A DNA stretch of 64,000 nucleotides from Ramlibacter terrae (GTDB lineage: Bacteria > Pseudomonadota > Gammaproteobacteria > Burkholderiales > Burkholderiaceae_C), in contig CP053418.1 in assembly GCA_013127575.1 (NCBI GenBank), positions 4,402,001 to 4,466,000 on the forward strand, written 5' to 3'. The translations under genes were made by a program, and so were the position numbers. Every line of letters begins with the position of its first letter. Positions within the stretch are counted from its first letter, which is position 1. The notes below the pieces were generated by a model that saw only the letters and a program-made list of their open reading frames with translations, did no database searches and was not told where the DNA came from. This document shows positions 30,961 to 41,608 of this stretch, in pieces.

Positions 30961-33143
30961 TGCCGCTGGCGCTGTGGGCGGGCCCGGAGTGCACGTTCAA
31001 CCGGGTCGGCGATCGCTACAAGGACCAGCTCGCGCTGAACGGATTCGCCGGGCGCCTCGACGACCTCGACCGGCTGGCATCGCTCGGCATCCGCCGCATG
31101 CGCTTCCCGCTGGTGTGGGAGCGCACGCTCGCCGGCGGTGAGCGCGGGCGGTACGACTGGCGCTGGGCCGACGCGCGACTGGAACGCCTGCGGGCGCTCG
31201 GCGTCGCGCCCATCGCCGGACTGCTGCACCACGGCAGCGGCCCCGCGTGGACGAACCTGCTCGACCCCGCGTTCCCCGAACTGCTGGCCGAATACGCCGG
31301 TGAGGTCGCGTGCCGCTACCCGCACATCGATGCGTACACCCCCGTCAACGAGCCGCTGACCACGGCCCGCTTCAGCGGCCTGTACGGCACGGTACCCGCA
31401 TGCGCGCGACGACACGAGCTTCGTGCGCGCCTTGCTGAACCAGGTCCGAGGCACGGTTCTCGCCATGCGGGCCGTGCGCGAGGTGAACCCACGCGCGCAG
31501 CTGGTGCAGACCGAGGACCTCGGCTTCGCCACCGGCTCGCCGGCCCTCGCCTACCGGTGGACTTCGAAAACCTGCGGCGCTGGCTGGCGTTCGACTTGCT
31601 GACCGGACGCGTCGGGCCGGAGCACGGCCTGTGGGCGTACCTGCGCAAGTGGGGCGCGAGCGAGCGGGAGCTGCTGGAACTGCAGGAGTCGCCCTGCCCG
31701 CCCGACATCCCGGGCATCAACAGCTACCTGACCAGCGAACGCCACCTCGACGACCGCATCGAACTCCATGCGCCGGAGCTGGTGGGCGGCAACGGCCGCG
31801 ATCGCTACGCCGACGTGGAGACCGTCCGCGTCGGCGGGGCGATCGTCGGCAGCTTCGAAGCGCGCCTGCGCGAAACCGCCGGGCGCTACGGCTTGCCGGT
31901 CGCGATCACCGAAGTCCACCCGGGCTGCTCGCGCGACGAACAGGTGCGCTGGCTGCACCAGGCCTGGCGTTCCGCTTTGAAGGTGCGCGCCGAGGGACAC
32001 GACGTGCGCGCGGTCACGTGCTGGGCAGCCTTCGGCAGCTTCGACTGGAACAGCCTGGTGACGCGCGACGACGGGCACTACGAACCCGGCCTGTGGGACG
32101 TGCGCTCCACGCCGCCGCGGCCGACCGCTTTGGCGACGCTGGCCCGCGAGCTCGGGCATGGCCGGGCGCCCTCGCATCCGGTGCTGGACAGCCCCGGCTG
32201 GTGGCAGCGCGAGCAGCGGCTGAAGGTCCCGCCGCACGGAGCGGTGGAGTCGCTGCCGGTCGCCGGCCGGCCCTTGCTGGTGACCGGCGCCACGGGCACG
32301 CTGGGCCAGGCTTTCGCGCGCCTGTGCCACGTGCGCGGGCTGCCCCACCACCTGTTGCGGCGCGCGGACCTCGACCTCGCCGATGCGGCGTCGGTCGAAG
32401 CCGCGCTGGAGCGCTGGCAGCCCCGGGCCGTGGTCAACACCGCGGGCTATGTGCGCGTGGACGACGCCGAGATCGACGAGCGCAACTGGCGCGAGAACGT
32501 CGTCGGCGCGGAGCTGCTGGCGCAGGCCTGCGCGCGCCATGGCGTGCGACTCGTTACCTTCTCGAGCGACCTCGTGTTCGACGGCGCCAAGGGCGCGCCC
32601 TACGTCGAAAGCGATGCCGCCTCGCCGCTCAACGCCTACGGGCGCGCCAAGCGCGAGGCCGAGCGGCGCGTGCTGGCATGCGCCCCCGACGCGCTGGTGG
32701 TCCGCACCGCCGCCTTCTTCGGCCCCCGGGACCGCCACAACTTCGTGACGCTGGCGCTCGAAGCGCTGCGTCGCGGCGAGCCGTGGCGCGCGGCCGGCGA
32801 CCAGTGGGTGTCGCCCACCTACGTGCCCGACCTCGTGCAGGCCGCGCTGGACCTGCTGGTCGATGGCGAGAGCGGGATCTGGCACCTGGCGAACCGGGGC
32901 GCGGTGAGCTGGGCCGGGCTGGCGGTCATGGCCGCCGAGGCAGCGGGGCTGGACGCCGGGCTGGTGCAGGCGGTGCCAGGCGAGGCGCTCGGCCAGTGCG
33001 CGCCCCGGCCCGGCTACGCGGCGCTGGGCAGCGAGCGCGGGCGCATCATGCCGACACTGGCCGAAGGCCTGGCCCGCTACCCGGCCGCATGCGCGCCGGA
33101 GCCCGAGCCCGAGCGTGCGACACTCGAAACCGCATGGTCATGA
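30960..33143 (+). CDS. Fusion of a GH1-like glycosidase domain with an RmlD-like nucleotide-sugar reductase domain
   Basis: About 728 residues. Residues 1-420 form a TIM-barrel like GH1: MPLALWAGPECTFNRVGDRY, the acid/base region AYTPVNEPLTTARF and a putative nucleophile in VAITEVHPGCSRDEQ. From about residue 435 a Rossmann-fold domain starts (LLVTGATGTLGQAFARL) with the RmlD/SDR features NTAGYVRVDDAE, SSDLVFDGAKGAPY, the YxxxK motif NAYGRAKREAERR and FGPRDRHNF. Two breaks, near 31390 (GTWYPHA requires CCTGG) and 31553 (YQVDFEN requires CCAGG), lose three bases in total, so the frame is restored. The 3' end overlaps galE (ATGA). It may make or modify a deoxysugar nucleotide for the same glycan. 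Confidence 0.88.
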
Positions 33144-34135
33144 GCAACACCTCCCTTCCCTCCGTCGTGGTCGCCGGCGGCGCCGGCTACATCGGTTCGC
33201 ACATGGTCCGCATGCTGGCGGAGAACGGCTACCACCCCGTCGTCGTCGACAACATGGCGACCGGCCATGCGGAAGCCGTCGCCAGCGCGACGCTGCGCCA
33301 GGGCGACATCGGCGACCGCGCCTTCATCGGCGACCTGCTGCGCGAGTTCCGGCCGGCCTGCGTGATGCACTTCGCGGCCGCCAGCCTGGTGGGCGAGTCG
33401 GTGGTGGCGCCGGCCAAGTACTGGCGCAACAACCTGGTCCAGACACTGTCGCTGCTCGACACGATGCTGGAGTGCGGTGTCAAGCAGTTCATCTTCTCGT
33501 CCACGGCGGCCGTCTACGGCGATCCGGTCGAAGTGCCGATGACCGAACTGCATCCGCGCCAGCCGATCAACCCCTATGGCCAGAGCAAGCTGGCGGTGGA
33601 GAACGCGCTGGCCGACTACGGCGAGGCCTACGGCCTGCGCTCCATCACCTTCCGCTACTTCAACGCCGCGGGCGCGCACCCGGACGGCACGCTCGGCGAA
33701 TTGCACGAACCCGAGACGCACCTGATCCCGCTGGTCCTGCAGGTCGCTTCGGGGAGGCGCGAAGTCATCGCGCGTTTCGGCTCGAACTTCCCGACGCGCG
33801 ACGGTTCCTGCATCCGCGACTACGTGCACGTGCAGGATCTCTGCGACGCGCACCTGCTCGCCCTGCGCAAGCTGGGCGAAGGCGCGGCGAGCACGGTCTA
33901 CAACCCGGGCAACGGCGAGGGGCACTCGGTCAACGAGGTGATCGAGGCCGCGCGCCGCGTGACCGGGCACCCGATCCCGCTGCGCGACGACCCGCCGCGC
34001 GCCGGCGACCCGCCGGTGCTGGTGGCCGACGCGGCCCGCGCGCGCGGGGAACTGGGGTGGACGCCGAAGTACGCGGCGCTCGACACGATCATCGCGCACG
34101 CGTGGCAGTGGGAGCAGCGGCAGCACAAGCACTGA
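33140..34135 (+). CDS. galE: UDP-glucose 4-epimerase
   Basis: Interconverts UDP-glucose and UDP-galactose; it links the Leloir pathway to glf, which needs UDP-galactose. Intact 331-residue frame. NAD-binding GGAGYIGSHMVRMLAENGY, FAAASLVGESVV, FSSTAAVYGDPVEVPMTE, the catalytic YxxxK motif NPYGQSKLAVENAL, FRYFNAAGAHPDGTLGE and CIRDYVHVQDL are all typical. The ATG at 33140 overlaps the upstream stop; MVMSN from 33134 is an alternative. It ends at a REP-like hairpin shared with convergent galK. Confidence 0.96.
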   Translation: MSNTSLPSVVVAGGAGYIGSHMVRMLAENGYHPVVVDNMATGHAEAVASATLRQGDIGDRAFIGDLLREFRPACVMHFAAASLVGESVVAPAKYWRNNLVQTLSLLDTMLECGVKQFIFSSTAAVYGDPVEVPMTELHPRQPINPYGQSKLAVENALADYGEAYGLRSITFRYFNAAGAHPDGTLGELHEPETHLIPLVLQVASGRREVIARFGSNFPTRDGSCIRDYVHVQDLCDAHLLALRKLGEGAASTVYNPGNGEGHSVNEVIEAARRVTGHPIPLRDDPPRAGDPPVLVADAARARGELGWTPKYAALDTIIAHAWQWEQRQHKH

Positions 34136-34138
34136 CAC

Positions 34139-34167
34139 CGGCTGGAATCCCGCCTGCGCGGGGATGA
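34139..34167. repeat. REP-like hairpin between convergent galE and galK
   Basis: A short extragenic palindrome (core CCCGC-CTGC-GCGGG, flanked by AAT and GAT) fills the 35-base space between the galE and galK stops. Elements of this TCATCCCCGCG / CGCGGGAATCC type are common extragenic repeats in Burkholderiales. Here it probably also serves as a two-way terminator. Confidence 0.6.
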
Positions 34168-34170
34168 CGG

Positions 34171-35203
34171 TCAAGGAACCAGCTGCCTGCCTTCGTGCCC
34201 CGCAGCCGCATACCGCGGCAACACCGCCCGCGCCACCTCTTCCAGCGCATCGGCCCGGCACAACGCCACGCAAGCGCCGCCGAATCCCGCCCCTGTGAGC
34301 CGCGCGCCGTAAGCCGCCGGCTGCTCCTGCAGCAGCTTGACCAGCAGGTCCAGCTCCGGCGTCGACACTTCGTAGTCGTCGCGCAAGCTCGCATGCGATG
34401 CGTTCATCAGTTGGCCGAAGGTCGCGGCATCGACGCCGCCTTCCGCCGCCAGCACGCGCGCGTTCTCGGTGAAGACGTGGCGCGCCCGCCGCAGCAGCAC
34501 ATCCGGCAAAGGCGCCAGTTCGTCGACGCTCTCCACGTCGCGCAACGACGCGCGGCCCAGTTGCTGCGCAGCCGCTTCGCACTCGGCGCGGCGCTGGTTG
34601 TAGCCGCTGCCGGCCAGCGTGCGCGCCACGCCGGAGTCGAGCACCAGCACCGCGCTGCCCGCCGGCAGCGGCACCGGGCGCCGTTCCAGCGAGCGGGTGT
34701 CGATCAGCAGCGCGCAGTCGGTTGCCGCGAGGCTGGACGCCATCTGGTCCATGATGCCGCAGCGCACGTGGGCGTATTCGATCTCCGCCCGCTGCGCGAG
34801 CTGCGCGATCTCGACGTCGTCGATGTCCACGCCCAGCAGGCTGCGCAGGCAGCGCAGGGTGGCCACCTCCAGCGCGGCACTGGAAGAAAGCCCCACGCCC
34901 ATCGGCACCTCGGAGCTGACCTCGATGTCGAGCGGCGGCACCTCGACGCCGCGTTCACGCAGCAGCGCGAGGCAGCCGAAAACGTAGCTGGCGAAATGGT
35001 CCCCTGGGCGGTTCGTCGAAGGTGAAATGCACCTTCTGCCCCAGCTCCGCCGCGTGCAGCGCGAACCGGTCGCCGCCGTTCACCCGCATCGCCACCCGCG
35101 TCTGCTGCGCGATGGCCACCGGCAGCACGAAGCCGCCGTTGTAGTCGGTGTGTTCGCCCAGCAGGTTGACGCGCCCCGGCGCCTGCGCGACCGCTTCCTT
35201 CAT
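34171..35203 (-). CDS. galK: Galactokinase
   Basis: Phosphorylates galactose with ATP. About 344 residues, GHMP kinase fold. N-terminal galactokinase signature [23 protein letters not shown] motif [29 protein letters not shown], and the C-terminal motif [16 protein letters not shown]. The break near 35000 adds one G at an expected CCAGG (EPPRDHFASYV after repair). It lies downstream of galT, whose stop overlaps its start at 35200-35203, in a galT-galK unit with the GH2 gene. Confidence 0.95.
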
Positions 35204-36283
35204 GCGACCCCCTCACGGACCTGCTGCAGCTCCGCCGCCTTCTCCTCGGGCAGCGCATCCATCGCGAAGAAGCCGGCGCCGAGTTCGGTGCCCGCGAGGT
35301 ACTTCAGCCGCTCGCGCGTGCGGTACGGCGGATAGAGCTGCGCGTGCATGTGCCACCCGGGATGCGGCTGGCCGTCGGTGGGCGCACGGTACCACGCCAT
35401 CAGGTACGGGAACGGCCGCTGCCACAGCGCGTCGTACTTCAGCAGCACCGTCTTCAGGGCGCGCGCGAGGTCGGCGCGGACCTCGTCGGTGAGATGCGCG
35501 AAGCTTTCCACCGCGCGGATCGGCGCCACCCACACCTCGTACGGATAGCGCGCGCAGACCGGCACGAAGGCGACGGCATGCGGCCCTTCGTACAGCATCC
35601 GTCTCCCGTCGCCGCGCTCGGCTTCGATATGTTTCTGCAGCAACGCGCTGCCGTGCTTCGCGTAATGCTCGCCCGCCACCGGTGCATGCGCGCCGGCACC
35701 GGCGGCACCACCGGGTAGGCGTAGATCTGGCCGTGCGGATGGTGCAGCGTCACGCCCACCTCCGCGCCGCGGTTCTCGAAGGGCAGCACATACCGGATCG
35801 ACGGCTCGGCGCCCAGCCGCGCCATGCGGTCGCCCAGCGCGCGGAACAGCAGCTCGACGTGGTCCAGTGGCAGCACGCCGAGCGACGCCTGCGGGTCCTG
35901 CGTGAACACCACCACCTCGCAACGTCCTTCCGCCGGTGCGGTCGGCACGATCAACTCCGGCGGCGCCGCGATGGGGCCGCCGAGCGAAGGGAAGCGGTTC
36001 TCGAACACCGCGACGTCCCACGCGCCCGCCGGCACCTCGGTGGGGTTGGCGGGATCGCGCGTCGCCGCCAGCGGGTTGTATTCCGGCGGGGGAGGAAGGT
36101 GCGGTTCTGGCGATGGGCGGCATAGGTCACCCACTCGCCGCGCAGCGGATGCCAGCGCAGGTGCGCGGCGCCGGTGAGCGGTTCGGCGAACGGGCTCGGC
36201 GCCTGCAGGCCGGGCGTGATCGGCGCGCGCCCGTACAGGGTCATGCGGCGGCCGTCCGGCTTGACCAGCTCCAGCGTGTGCAT
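35200..36283 (-). CDS. galT: Galactose-1-phosphate uridylyltransferase
   Basis: Exchanges UMP between UDP-glucose and galactose-1-phosphate. About 360 residues. HIT-type fold with [29 protein letters not shown], the active-site triad [15 protein letters not shown] (the His-Pro-His nucleophile motif) and the C-terminal [16 protein letters not shown]. Breaks near 36096 (C run) and 35690 ([11 protein letters not shown] requires CCAGG). The start overlaps the stop of the GH2 gene at 36283. Confidence 0.95.
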
Positions 36284-38064
36284 CACACACCCCCGGGGAT
36301 GTAGGTACGCGACTGCGCCGTCACCTGGCGGATGCGCTCCAGCGGGATCTTGGGCGTGCGGTCCGCGTACAGCAGGCCGTTGGCTTCCTGGAAAGTGTCG
36401 GAGAACTGCGTGTAGCAGAAGCCGCTGAACAGCGCCGTGTGGATCACCGTCTCCAGCAACTGCTCGTACAGCTTGGCGAAGGTGTCCGCGTCGTCGACCG
36501 CGGTGTAGCCCCAGATCTTCTTCACGCCCTCTTCCGCGTGCGCACGGAACGCGATGCCGCCGAACTCGGTCAGCATGATCGGCTGGCCCTGGTGCGGATA
36601 GCCGTCGAGCGTGAGCAGCTTGCCGCCGGGCCGGCGCCGGTCAAACAGCTGCTCGGGCTCGACCTCGGGCCCATAGCGCTGGCGGATGTGCTCGAGGTTG
36701 CAGTCGTAGTCGTGGATGCCGACGATGTCGGTGGCCGACGACTCCCAGCCGTCGTTGCCTATCACCGCGCGGGTCGGGTCGAGCGTCTTGGTCAGGTGGT
36801 ACAGCGCCTCCACCGCGTGCCGGTGCGCCTGCACCGACGGCAGCTCGGGCACGCCCCACGACTCGTTGAAAGGCACCCAGACGATGATGCACGGGTGGCT
36901 GTAGTCGCGGTCGAGCGCCTCGGTCCACTCGCGGATCGTGCGCTGGATGGCGCTGCGCGTGAAGCGGTAGGCCGAAGGCATCTCCTCCCACACCAGCAGC
37001 CCGAGCTTGTCGGCCCAGTAGAGGTAGCGGGGGTCTTCGATCTTCTGGTGCTTGCGCACGCCGTTGAAGCCCATGGCCTTGGCCAGTTCCACGTCGCGCC
37101 GCAGCGCGTCGTCGTCGGGCGCGGCCAGCAGCGTGTCGGGCCAGTAGCCCTGGTCGAGCACCATGCGCAGCACGTAGGGGCGGCCGTTGAGCATGAAGCG
37201 GTCGCGCAGCACGTTGGCCGATCGCAGCGCGGTGTACGAGCGCACTTCGTCGATCACCTGCCCGTCCTGCCACAGCCGCAGCGTCGCGTCGAGCAGCGTC
37301 GGCCGCTCGGGGCTCCACAGCAGCTCGTTGCGGAAGTCGTCGATGCCGGGATCGGAGAGCACGACGAAGCGATCGACCTCGCCGTCGACCACGCGGTAGC
37401 GGTCGCGCGCGAGCAGCCGGTCGCCGTGCTTGAGCTCCAGCTCCAGCGACAGGTCGCCGGGGTCCGGGCCTTTCAGCCGCGCCTCGACGCCGATCGCGAA
37501 GCCCTCCAGCCGCGGCGTCCAGCGGATCTTGTCGATGTAGGTGCGCGCGACGCGCTCGACCCACACCGTCTGCCAGATGCCGGTGGTGCGCGGGTACCAG
37601 ATCGAGTGCGGCTCCAGCTGCCAGTCCTGCTTGCCGCGCGGCTTGCTCAGCTCGTGCGGGTCGTCCTCGGCGCGCAGCGTCACGGTCTGCCGGCCATCGG
37701 CGTCGAGCAGTTCCGTGATGTCGGCGGAGAACGGCGTGTGCCCGCCTTCGTGCGTGACCGCGAGGTGGCCGTTGACCCACACGCGCGCCGCATAGTCGAC
37801 GGCGCCGAAGTGCAGGATCACGCGGCCGGGACCGGGAGCGATCTCGAAATCGCGCTGGTACCAGCAGACCTTGTGGAAGCCGCGGTCGCCGATGCCGCTC
37901 GCCTTGGCCTCGGGCGGATAGGGCACGGTGATCTCGAGCGGCCAGTCGGGGATCTGGCCGGGGCCGGAGATGACGGCCTCTTCATCGAAGCGGAACCGCC
38001 AGGTTCCGTTGAGCGACATCCATTCAGCGCGCTCCAGCTGGGGGCGCGGGTATCCATGGTGCAA
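36283..38064 (-). CDS. Glycoside hydrolase family 2 (beta-galactosidase/glucuronidase type)
   Basis: Intact frame, about 593 residues from a TTG at 38064, which follows AGGAG by 8 bases; a longer reading would invade the divergent nthA promoter. Jelly-roll sugar-binding domain ([35 protein letters not shown]), Ig-like domain, then the TIM barrel. The acid/base Glu is in [14 protein letters not shown] and the nucleophile Glu in [14 protein letters not shown]. No signal peptide, hence cytoplasmic. It heads the GH2-galT-galK unit, so release of galactose from an imported beta-galactoside is the likely role. Beta-glucuronidase cannot be excluded. Confidence 0.9.
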   Translation of the reverse strand: MHHGYPRPQLERAEWMSLNGTWRFRFDEEAVISGPGQIPDWPLEITVPYPPEAKASGIGDRGFHKVCWYQRDFEIAPGPGRVILHFGAVDYAARVWVNGHLAVTHEGGHTPFSADITELLDADGRQTVTLRAEDDPHELSKPRGKQDWQLEPHSIWYPRTTGIWQTVWVERVARTYIDKIRWTPRLEGFAIGVEARLKGPDPGDLSLELELKHGDRLLARDRYRVVDGEVDRFVVLSDPGIDDFRNELLWSPERPTLLDATLRLWQDGQVIDEVRSYTALRSANVLRDRFMLNGRPYVLRMVLDQGYWPDTLLAAPDDDALRRDVELAKAMGFNGVRKHQKIEDPRYLYWADKLGLLVWEEMPSAYRFTRSAIQRTIREWTEALDRDYSHPCIIVWVPFNESWGVPELPSVQAHRHAVEALYHLTKTLDPTRAVIGNDGWESSATDIVGIHDYDCNLEHIRQRYGPEVEPEQLFDRRRPGGKLLTLDGYPHQGQPIMLTEFGGIAFRAHAEEGVKKIWGYTAVDDADTFAKLYEQLLETVIHTALFSGFCYTQFSDTFQEANGLLYADRTPKIPLERIRQVTAQSRTYIPGGV

Positions 38065-38200
38065 AGTGCTTTCTCCTGTGGCCGCCAGCTTTGCGCGCCG
38101 TGGCGGCGAAGCCTGTCGGACAAGTTCCCGTTCACGCGCTGTTCGTCGGGGAAAAGCGCGGCCGTTGCCGCTCGTCGCGCGCTGCGGCATAGTGAAGGCA

Positions 38201-38827
38201 TGAGCGACCACGCGCATTCCCACGACCATGAAGAGCACAGCGAGCTCGACCCCACCGAACTGCGCGTGCGCGCACTGCAGAGCGTGCTGGCCGCCAAGGG
38301 CTACATCGACCCGGCCGCGCTCGACGTGATCGTCGACACCTACCAGGCGCGCATCGGGCCGCGCAACGGCGCGCGCGTGGTCGCGAAGGCTGGAGCGATC
38401 CCGCCTTTGCCGAATGGCTGCGGCAGGACGCCTCGGCCGCGATCGCCTCGCTGGGCTACGCCGGCCGCCGGGGCGAGCACATGGTGGCCGTGTTCAACAC
38501 CCCGGAAGAGCACCACATGGTCGTGTGCACGCTGTGCAGCTGCTACCCGTGGCCGGTGCTCGGCCTGCCGCCCCACGGTACAAGAGCGCGCCCTACCGCT
38601 CGCGCGCGGTGCGCGACCCGCGCGGGGTGCTGGCGGATTTCGGCGTCACGTTGCCCGAAGGCAAGGCGCTGCGGGTCTGGGATTCGACGGCGGAAGTGCG
38701 CTACCTCGTGATCCCCGAGCGGCCCGCGGGCACCGACGGCCTTTCGGAAGACGAACTGGCCGCGCTGGTCACGCGCGACTCGATGATCGGCGCGGGCTTG
38801 GTCCGCGCTCCCGAGGCTGCGGCATGA
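38201..38827 (+). CDS. nthA: Nitrile hydratase alpha subunit, cobalt type
   Basis: Hydrates nitriles to amides. About 209 residues. The metal-binding claw reads [17 protein letters not shown]. Threonine between the first cysteine and leucine, followed by YPWP, is the cobalt-type signature; iron-type enzymes have CSLCSC. A His-rich N-terminus ([13 protein letters not shown]) could bind metal during loading. Breaks near 38388 (VAKAWSDPAF requires CCTGG) and 38575. It is divergent from the GH2 gene (136-base spacer). It overlaps nthB by ATGA. Confidence 0.95.
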
Positions 38828-39478
38828 GCTACCGGTCGCACGCGGACCTCGGCGGCCAGCCGGGCCACGGCGCCGTCGTGCCCGAGCCGGAGGGCGAGCT
38901 GTTCCACGAAAGCTGGGAGCCGGCCGCGCTGGCCCTCGTGCTGGCGATGGGCGCCACCGGCAGCTGGAACATCGACATGAGCCGGGCGGCGCGCGAGACG
39001 CTGCCGAACTATGCGCGCCTGAGCTACTACCGCATCTGGCTCGCGGCATTGGAGAAGCTGATGCTGGAACGCGGCCGGTGTTCGACGACGAACTGGCCGC
39101 CGGCCGCATGCTGCACCCGCCCGTGGCGGTGACGCGCGTGCTGCACGCCGACCAGGTGACGGCGGCGCTGGCCGGGGCTCGCCGACGCTGCGCAGCGAAG
39201 GTCCCGCCGCGCTGTTCCGGCCGGGGCAGCGCGTGCGCACGCGCGCGCAAGCCGCCGCGCACCACACGCGCCTGCCCGGCTATGCGCGCGGCAAGCACGG
39301 CACCATCGAGCGGCTGCACGGCAGCCACGTCTTCGCCGATGCGCACGCGCAGGGCGGGCGAGCGGCCGGAGCCGCTCTACACGGTGGTGTTCGATGGCGC
39401 CGAGTTGTGGGGCGCCGACGCCGCGCCCGGACTCCGCGTGTCCGTCGATGCGTGGCAGTCGTACCGGAGGCCGCATGA
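38824..39478 (+). CDS. nthB: Nitrile hydratase beta subunit
   Basis: About 218 residues. N-terminus [20 protein letters not shown], helical part [18 protein letters not shown] and the C-terminal SH3-like domain ([46 protein letters not shown]) are all typical. Breaks near 39082, 39175 and 39465 lie at expected CCTGG; one near 39357 is in a G run. The start overlaps nthA and the stop overlaps the accessory gene, both ATGA, so the three are translationally coupled. Confidence 0.94.
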
Positions 39479-39842
39479 ACGGCATGCCCGATGTCCCCGG
39501 CCTGCCACGCGACGATGGCGGGCCGGTGTTCGGCGCGCCCTGGCAGGCCCAGGGCTTTCGCGATGACGCTGGCGTTGTACGAACGCGGCCTCTTCACGTG
39601 GCCCGAATGGGCCGCGGCGCTCGCCGTCCGCGTCAAGTCTTCTCCCGCGGCCGAAGGCGAAGACGCGGGCGACGCCTACTACCGGCAGTGGCTGGAGGCG
39701 CTGGAAGACATGGTGGCCGCGCGGGGCGCCGCCACCGGCGCCGAGCTGGAGCGCTACCGGCATGCCACGGGACCACGCCGCCGACCGTACGCCGCACGGC
39801 CAGCCGATCTCGCTGGCGGCATCGGACTTCGAGGGAGCCTAG
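39475..39842 (+). CDS. Nitrile hydratase accessory (activator) protein
   Basis: About 122 residues. The family block PWQAQAFAMTLALYERGLFT, then WPEWAAALAVRVK and YYRQWLEALEDMVAARG, matches the small beta-like chaperones (P14K/NhlE type) that deliver cobalt to the alpha subunit. Breaks near 39550 (extra G at CCAGG) and 39762 (CCTGG read as CCACGG). The tail is HGQPISLAASDFEGA. Its stop TAG overlaps the stop of the convergent gene within the palindrome CTAG. Confidence 0.9.
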
Positions 39843-40710
39843 GCCCCGATGCGGCGCGCCTTCTCGCCCATCACGTCGAGCGCGCCGGCCAGCCCGCCAT
39901 AACGGGCCTGCACCCGGCGCAGGTGGCCCAGCGCATCCTGCAGGCCCGGTGCAGCCGTTGGCGCTCGGCGGTGGCGCGCTCGAGGTCGTCGGAGGTCACG
40001 CGATGGCTGGTCCCCACCAGCGGCCGCAGGCGGTCGAGCAGCCCGCCGCCCAGTCCCTGCGCCAGGTGCTTCAGGCTGCCGACGAGGGCGGCGCGCTCGT
40101 CGCGGATCTGGTAGGTGACGCTCTGCACCCGGTGCGACGTGGCGCAGAGGTCCTCGATGCCGGCGACCCGCTGCTGCAGCGAAGCGGCCTTCAGCGCCAG
40201 GCCGGCCAGTCCGCTGCGCGTGGCGTCGCCGGCGCCGGCCTCGCGCGCGTGCACGTCAGCGAGCACCGCACCGATCGTGTTGCGCGCCTCCCCCGCCTGC
40301 CGCTGGATGGCGCGCGCCTCCATCACGAAGTCGGACACCAGCGCTTCGGCCTGCACCGTCTCGCGGGCGCAGAACTCCACGAAGTCCTTGACCGAGCCCC
40401 ATGTCACTTCGGTGCAGTCCGCCACGGCCGCGGCCTGCCGGCGAAAGGCCGCCTCGTGGCGTTCCAGCGGCCCGGCGCGCAGTCCCGGCGCCACCAGCAG
40501 GCCGAAGTCGAGGCCCGCCAGCGCGGCCCCATGCGCCACCAGCGCCCTTTCGAGGGCCGCGCCGTTCCACCTGCCCGCGTGGGCGTGCAGGTCGGCGCGC
40601 AACTGTTCCAGCCGCGGCAGGCGCTGCGCCAGCAACTGGTCGAGGCGTTTGCCGAGGTCGAGCACGAGCCCGGCGGTGGGGAGGGAGGCGCGTTCGGGAG
40701 CAATCATCAT
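39839..40710 (-). CDS. Hypothetical helical protein, coupled to a transglutaminase
   Basis: About 290 residues, almost wholly alpha-helical with no signal peptide. Segments such as LGKRLDQLLAQRLPRLEQLR, FVMEARAIQRQAGEARNTIG, LKAASLQQRVAGIEDLCATS and TSDDLERATAERQRLH suggest long coiled coils, somewhat like methyl-accepting or tethering proteins, but no known domain is recognised. The break near 39955 is consistent with an expected CCTGG. Its start overlaps the transglutaminase stop (ATGA), so the two products probably act together. Confidence 0.7.
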
Positions 40711-41465
40711 GGTCGGTCCTCGGAGGAGCGAAGGTCGCGGATGGCGCGGTCCATGGCGGGGGAGAACAGGTTCCACTGCAGGGCGCGCGGCAGCCGGTTG
40801 TGGGATGCGCGGTAGCTCGGCGAGGAAACGAACTCCAGCGGGTCGCAGAACACGCCGTGGTCCGCCAGCACCAGCGTGTCGTCGGCGTCGCCGCGGCCGA
40901 AACCGTAGGCGTCGTTGGCGCCGTCCCACAGCGCATGGCCTTCGACGTGGATGCCGTAGCCGGCGGCCCAGCGGTTGTCCTGCAGGCGCCGCAGCGCCGC
41001 GGCGTAGTAGGGCGCGTCGAAGATGTAGGTGTCGGTGCCGATCCAGCGGCCACGGCGGAACACCTCCACCACCGGCCGCGTCGGCTCGGGCATGCCGGCC
41101 AGCAGGCCGCGCATGATCTCGCCGCCGAGGGTCAGGTAGCGGATGCGGGCCGGCACGCCCGCCAGCCGCAGCAGCGCCACCAGCAGCGTGGCCTTGTCGG
41201 CCGAATCGCCGCGCGCGTTGTCCAGCACTTCGCGCGCGGTGTACAGGCGCATCTTGAACGGCTTGGCGAACGGCAGCCGCTTGACGAAGCCGTACACCAC
41301 CAGCGTCTTCTCGCGCGGGCCCGCCGCCAGCTGCGTGAGCGCCTGCGCGCGCAGGCGCAACCGCGGGTCTTCGAGATCGAGCAACGGCGACGAACCGAGC
41401 CATTGCCCGGGATCGTCGAGTTCGGGGGACGGGGCCCCCGTGGTCAGGGTGGAAGAAGAAGACAA
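40707..41465 (-). CDS. Transglutaminase-like cysteine peptidase family protein
   Basis: Intact frame, about 252 residues, from a TTG at 41465. The papain-like core includes NARGDSADKATLLVALLRLA, where cysteine would be expected in active members but serine/alanine (GDSADK) is seen. YGIHVEGHALWDGANDAYGF provides the His/Asp-type residues. The missing cysteine in the canonical position suggests a non-catalytic or altered member. No signal peptide. It is coupled to the coiled-coil gene downstream. The 143-base spacer to bdhA (41466-41608) shows no identifiable feature. Confidence 0.75.
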   Translation of the reverse strand: MSSSSTLTTGAPSPELDDPGQWLGSSPLLDLEDPRLRLRAQALTQLAAGPREKTLVVYGFVKRLPFAKPFKMRLYTAREVLDNARGDSADKATLLVALLRLAGVPARIRYLTLGGEIMRGLLAGMPEPTRPVVEVFRRGRWIGTDTYIFDAPYYAAALRRLQDNRWAAGYGIHVEGHALWDGANDAYGFGRGDADDTLVLADHGVFCDPLEFVSSPSYRASHNRLPRALQWNLFSPAMDRAIRDLRSSEDRP

Positions 41466-41608
41466 GCGCTACTACTTTCGGAGCACACGGCTCGCGGACA
41501 CGAACCGTTACATGCAAGAGTTGTGCCGGTCTCGTGGTGGCTTCGAAGCGGCCGCCGAATCCAAAAAAGCGATACTTGCCGCCATTCCCTGAACCACGGA
41601 GAGATCCC

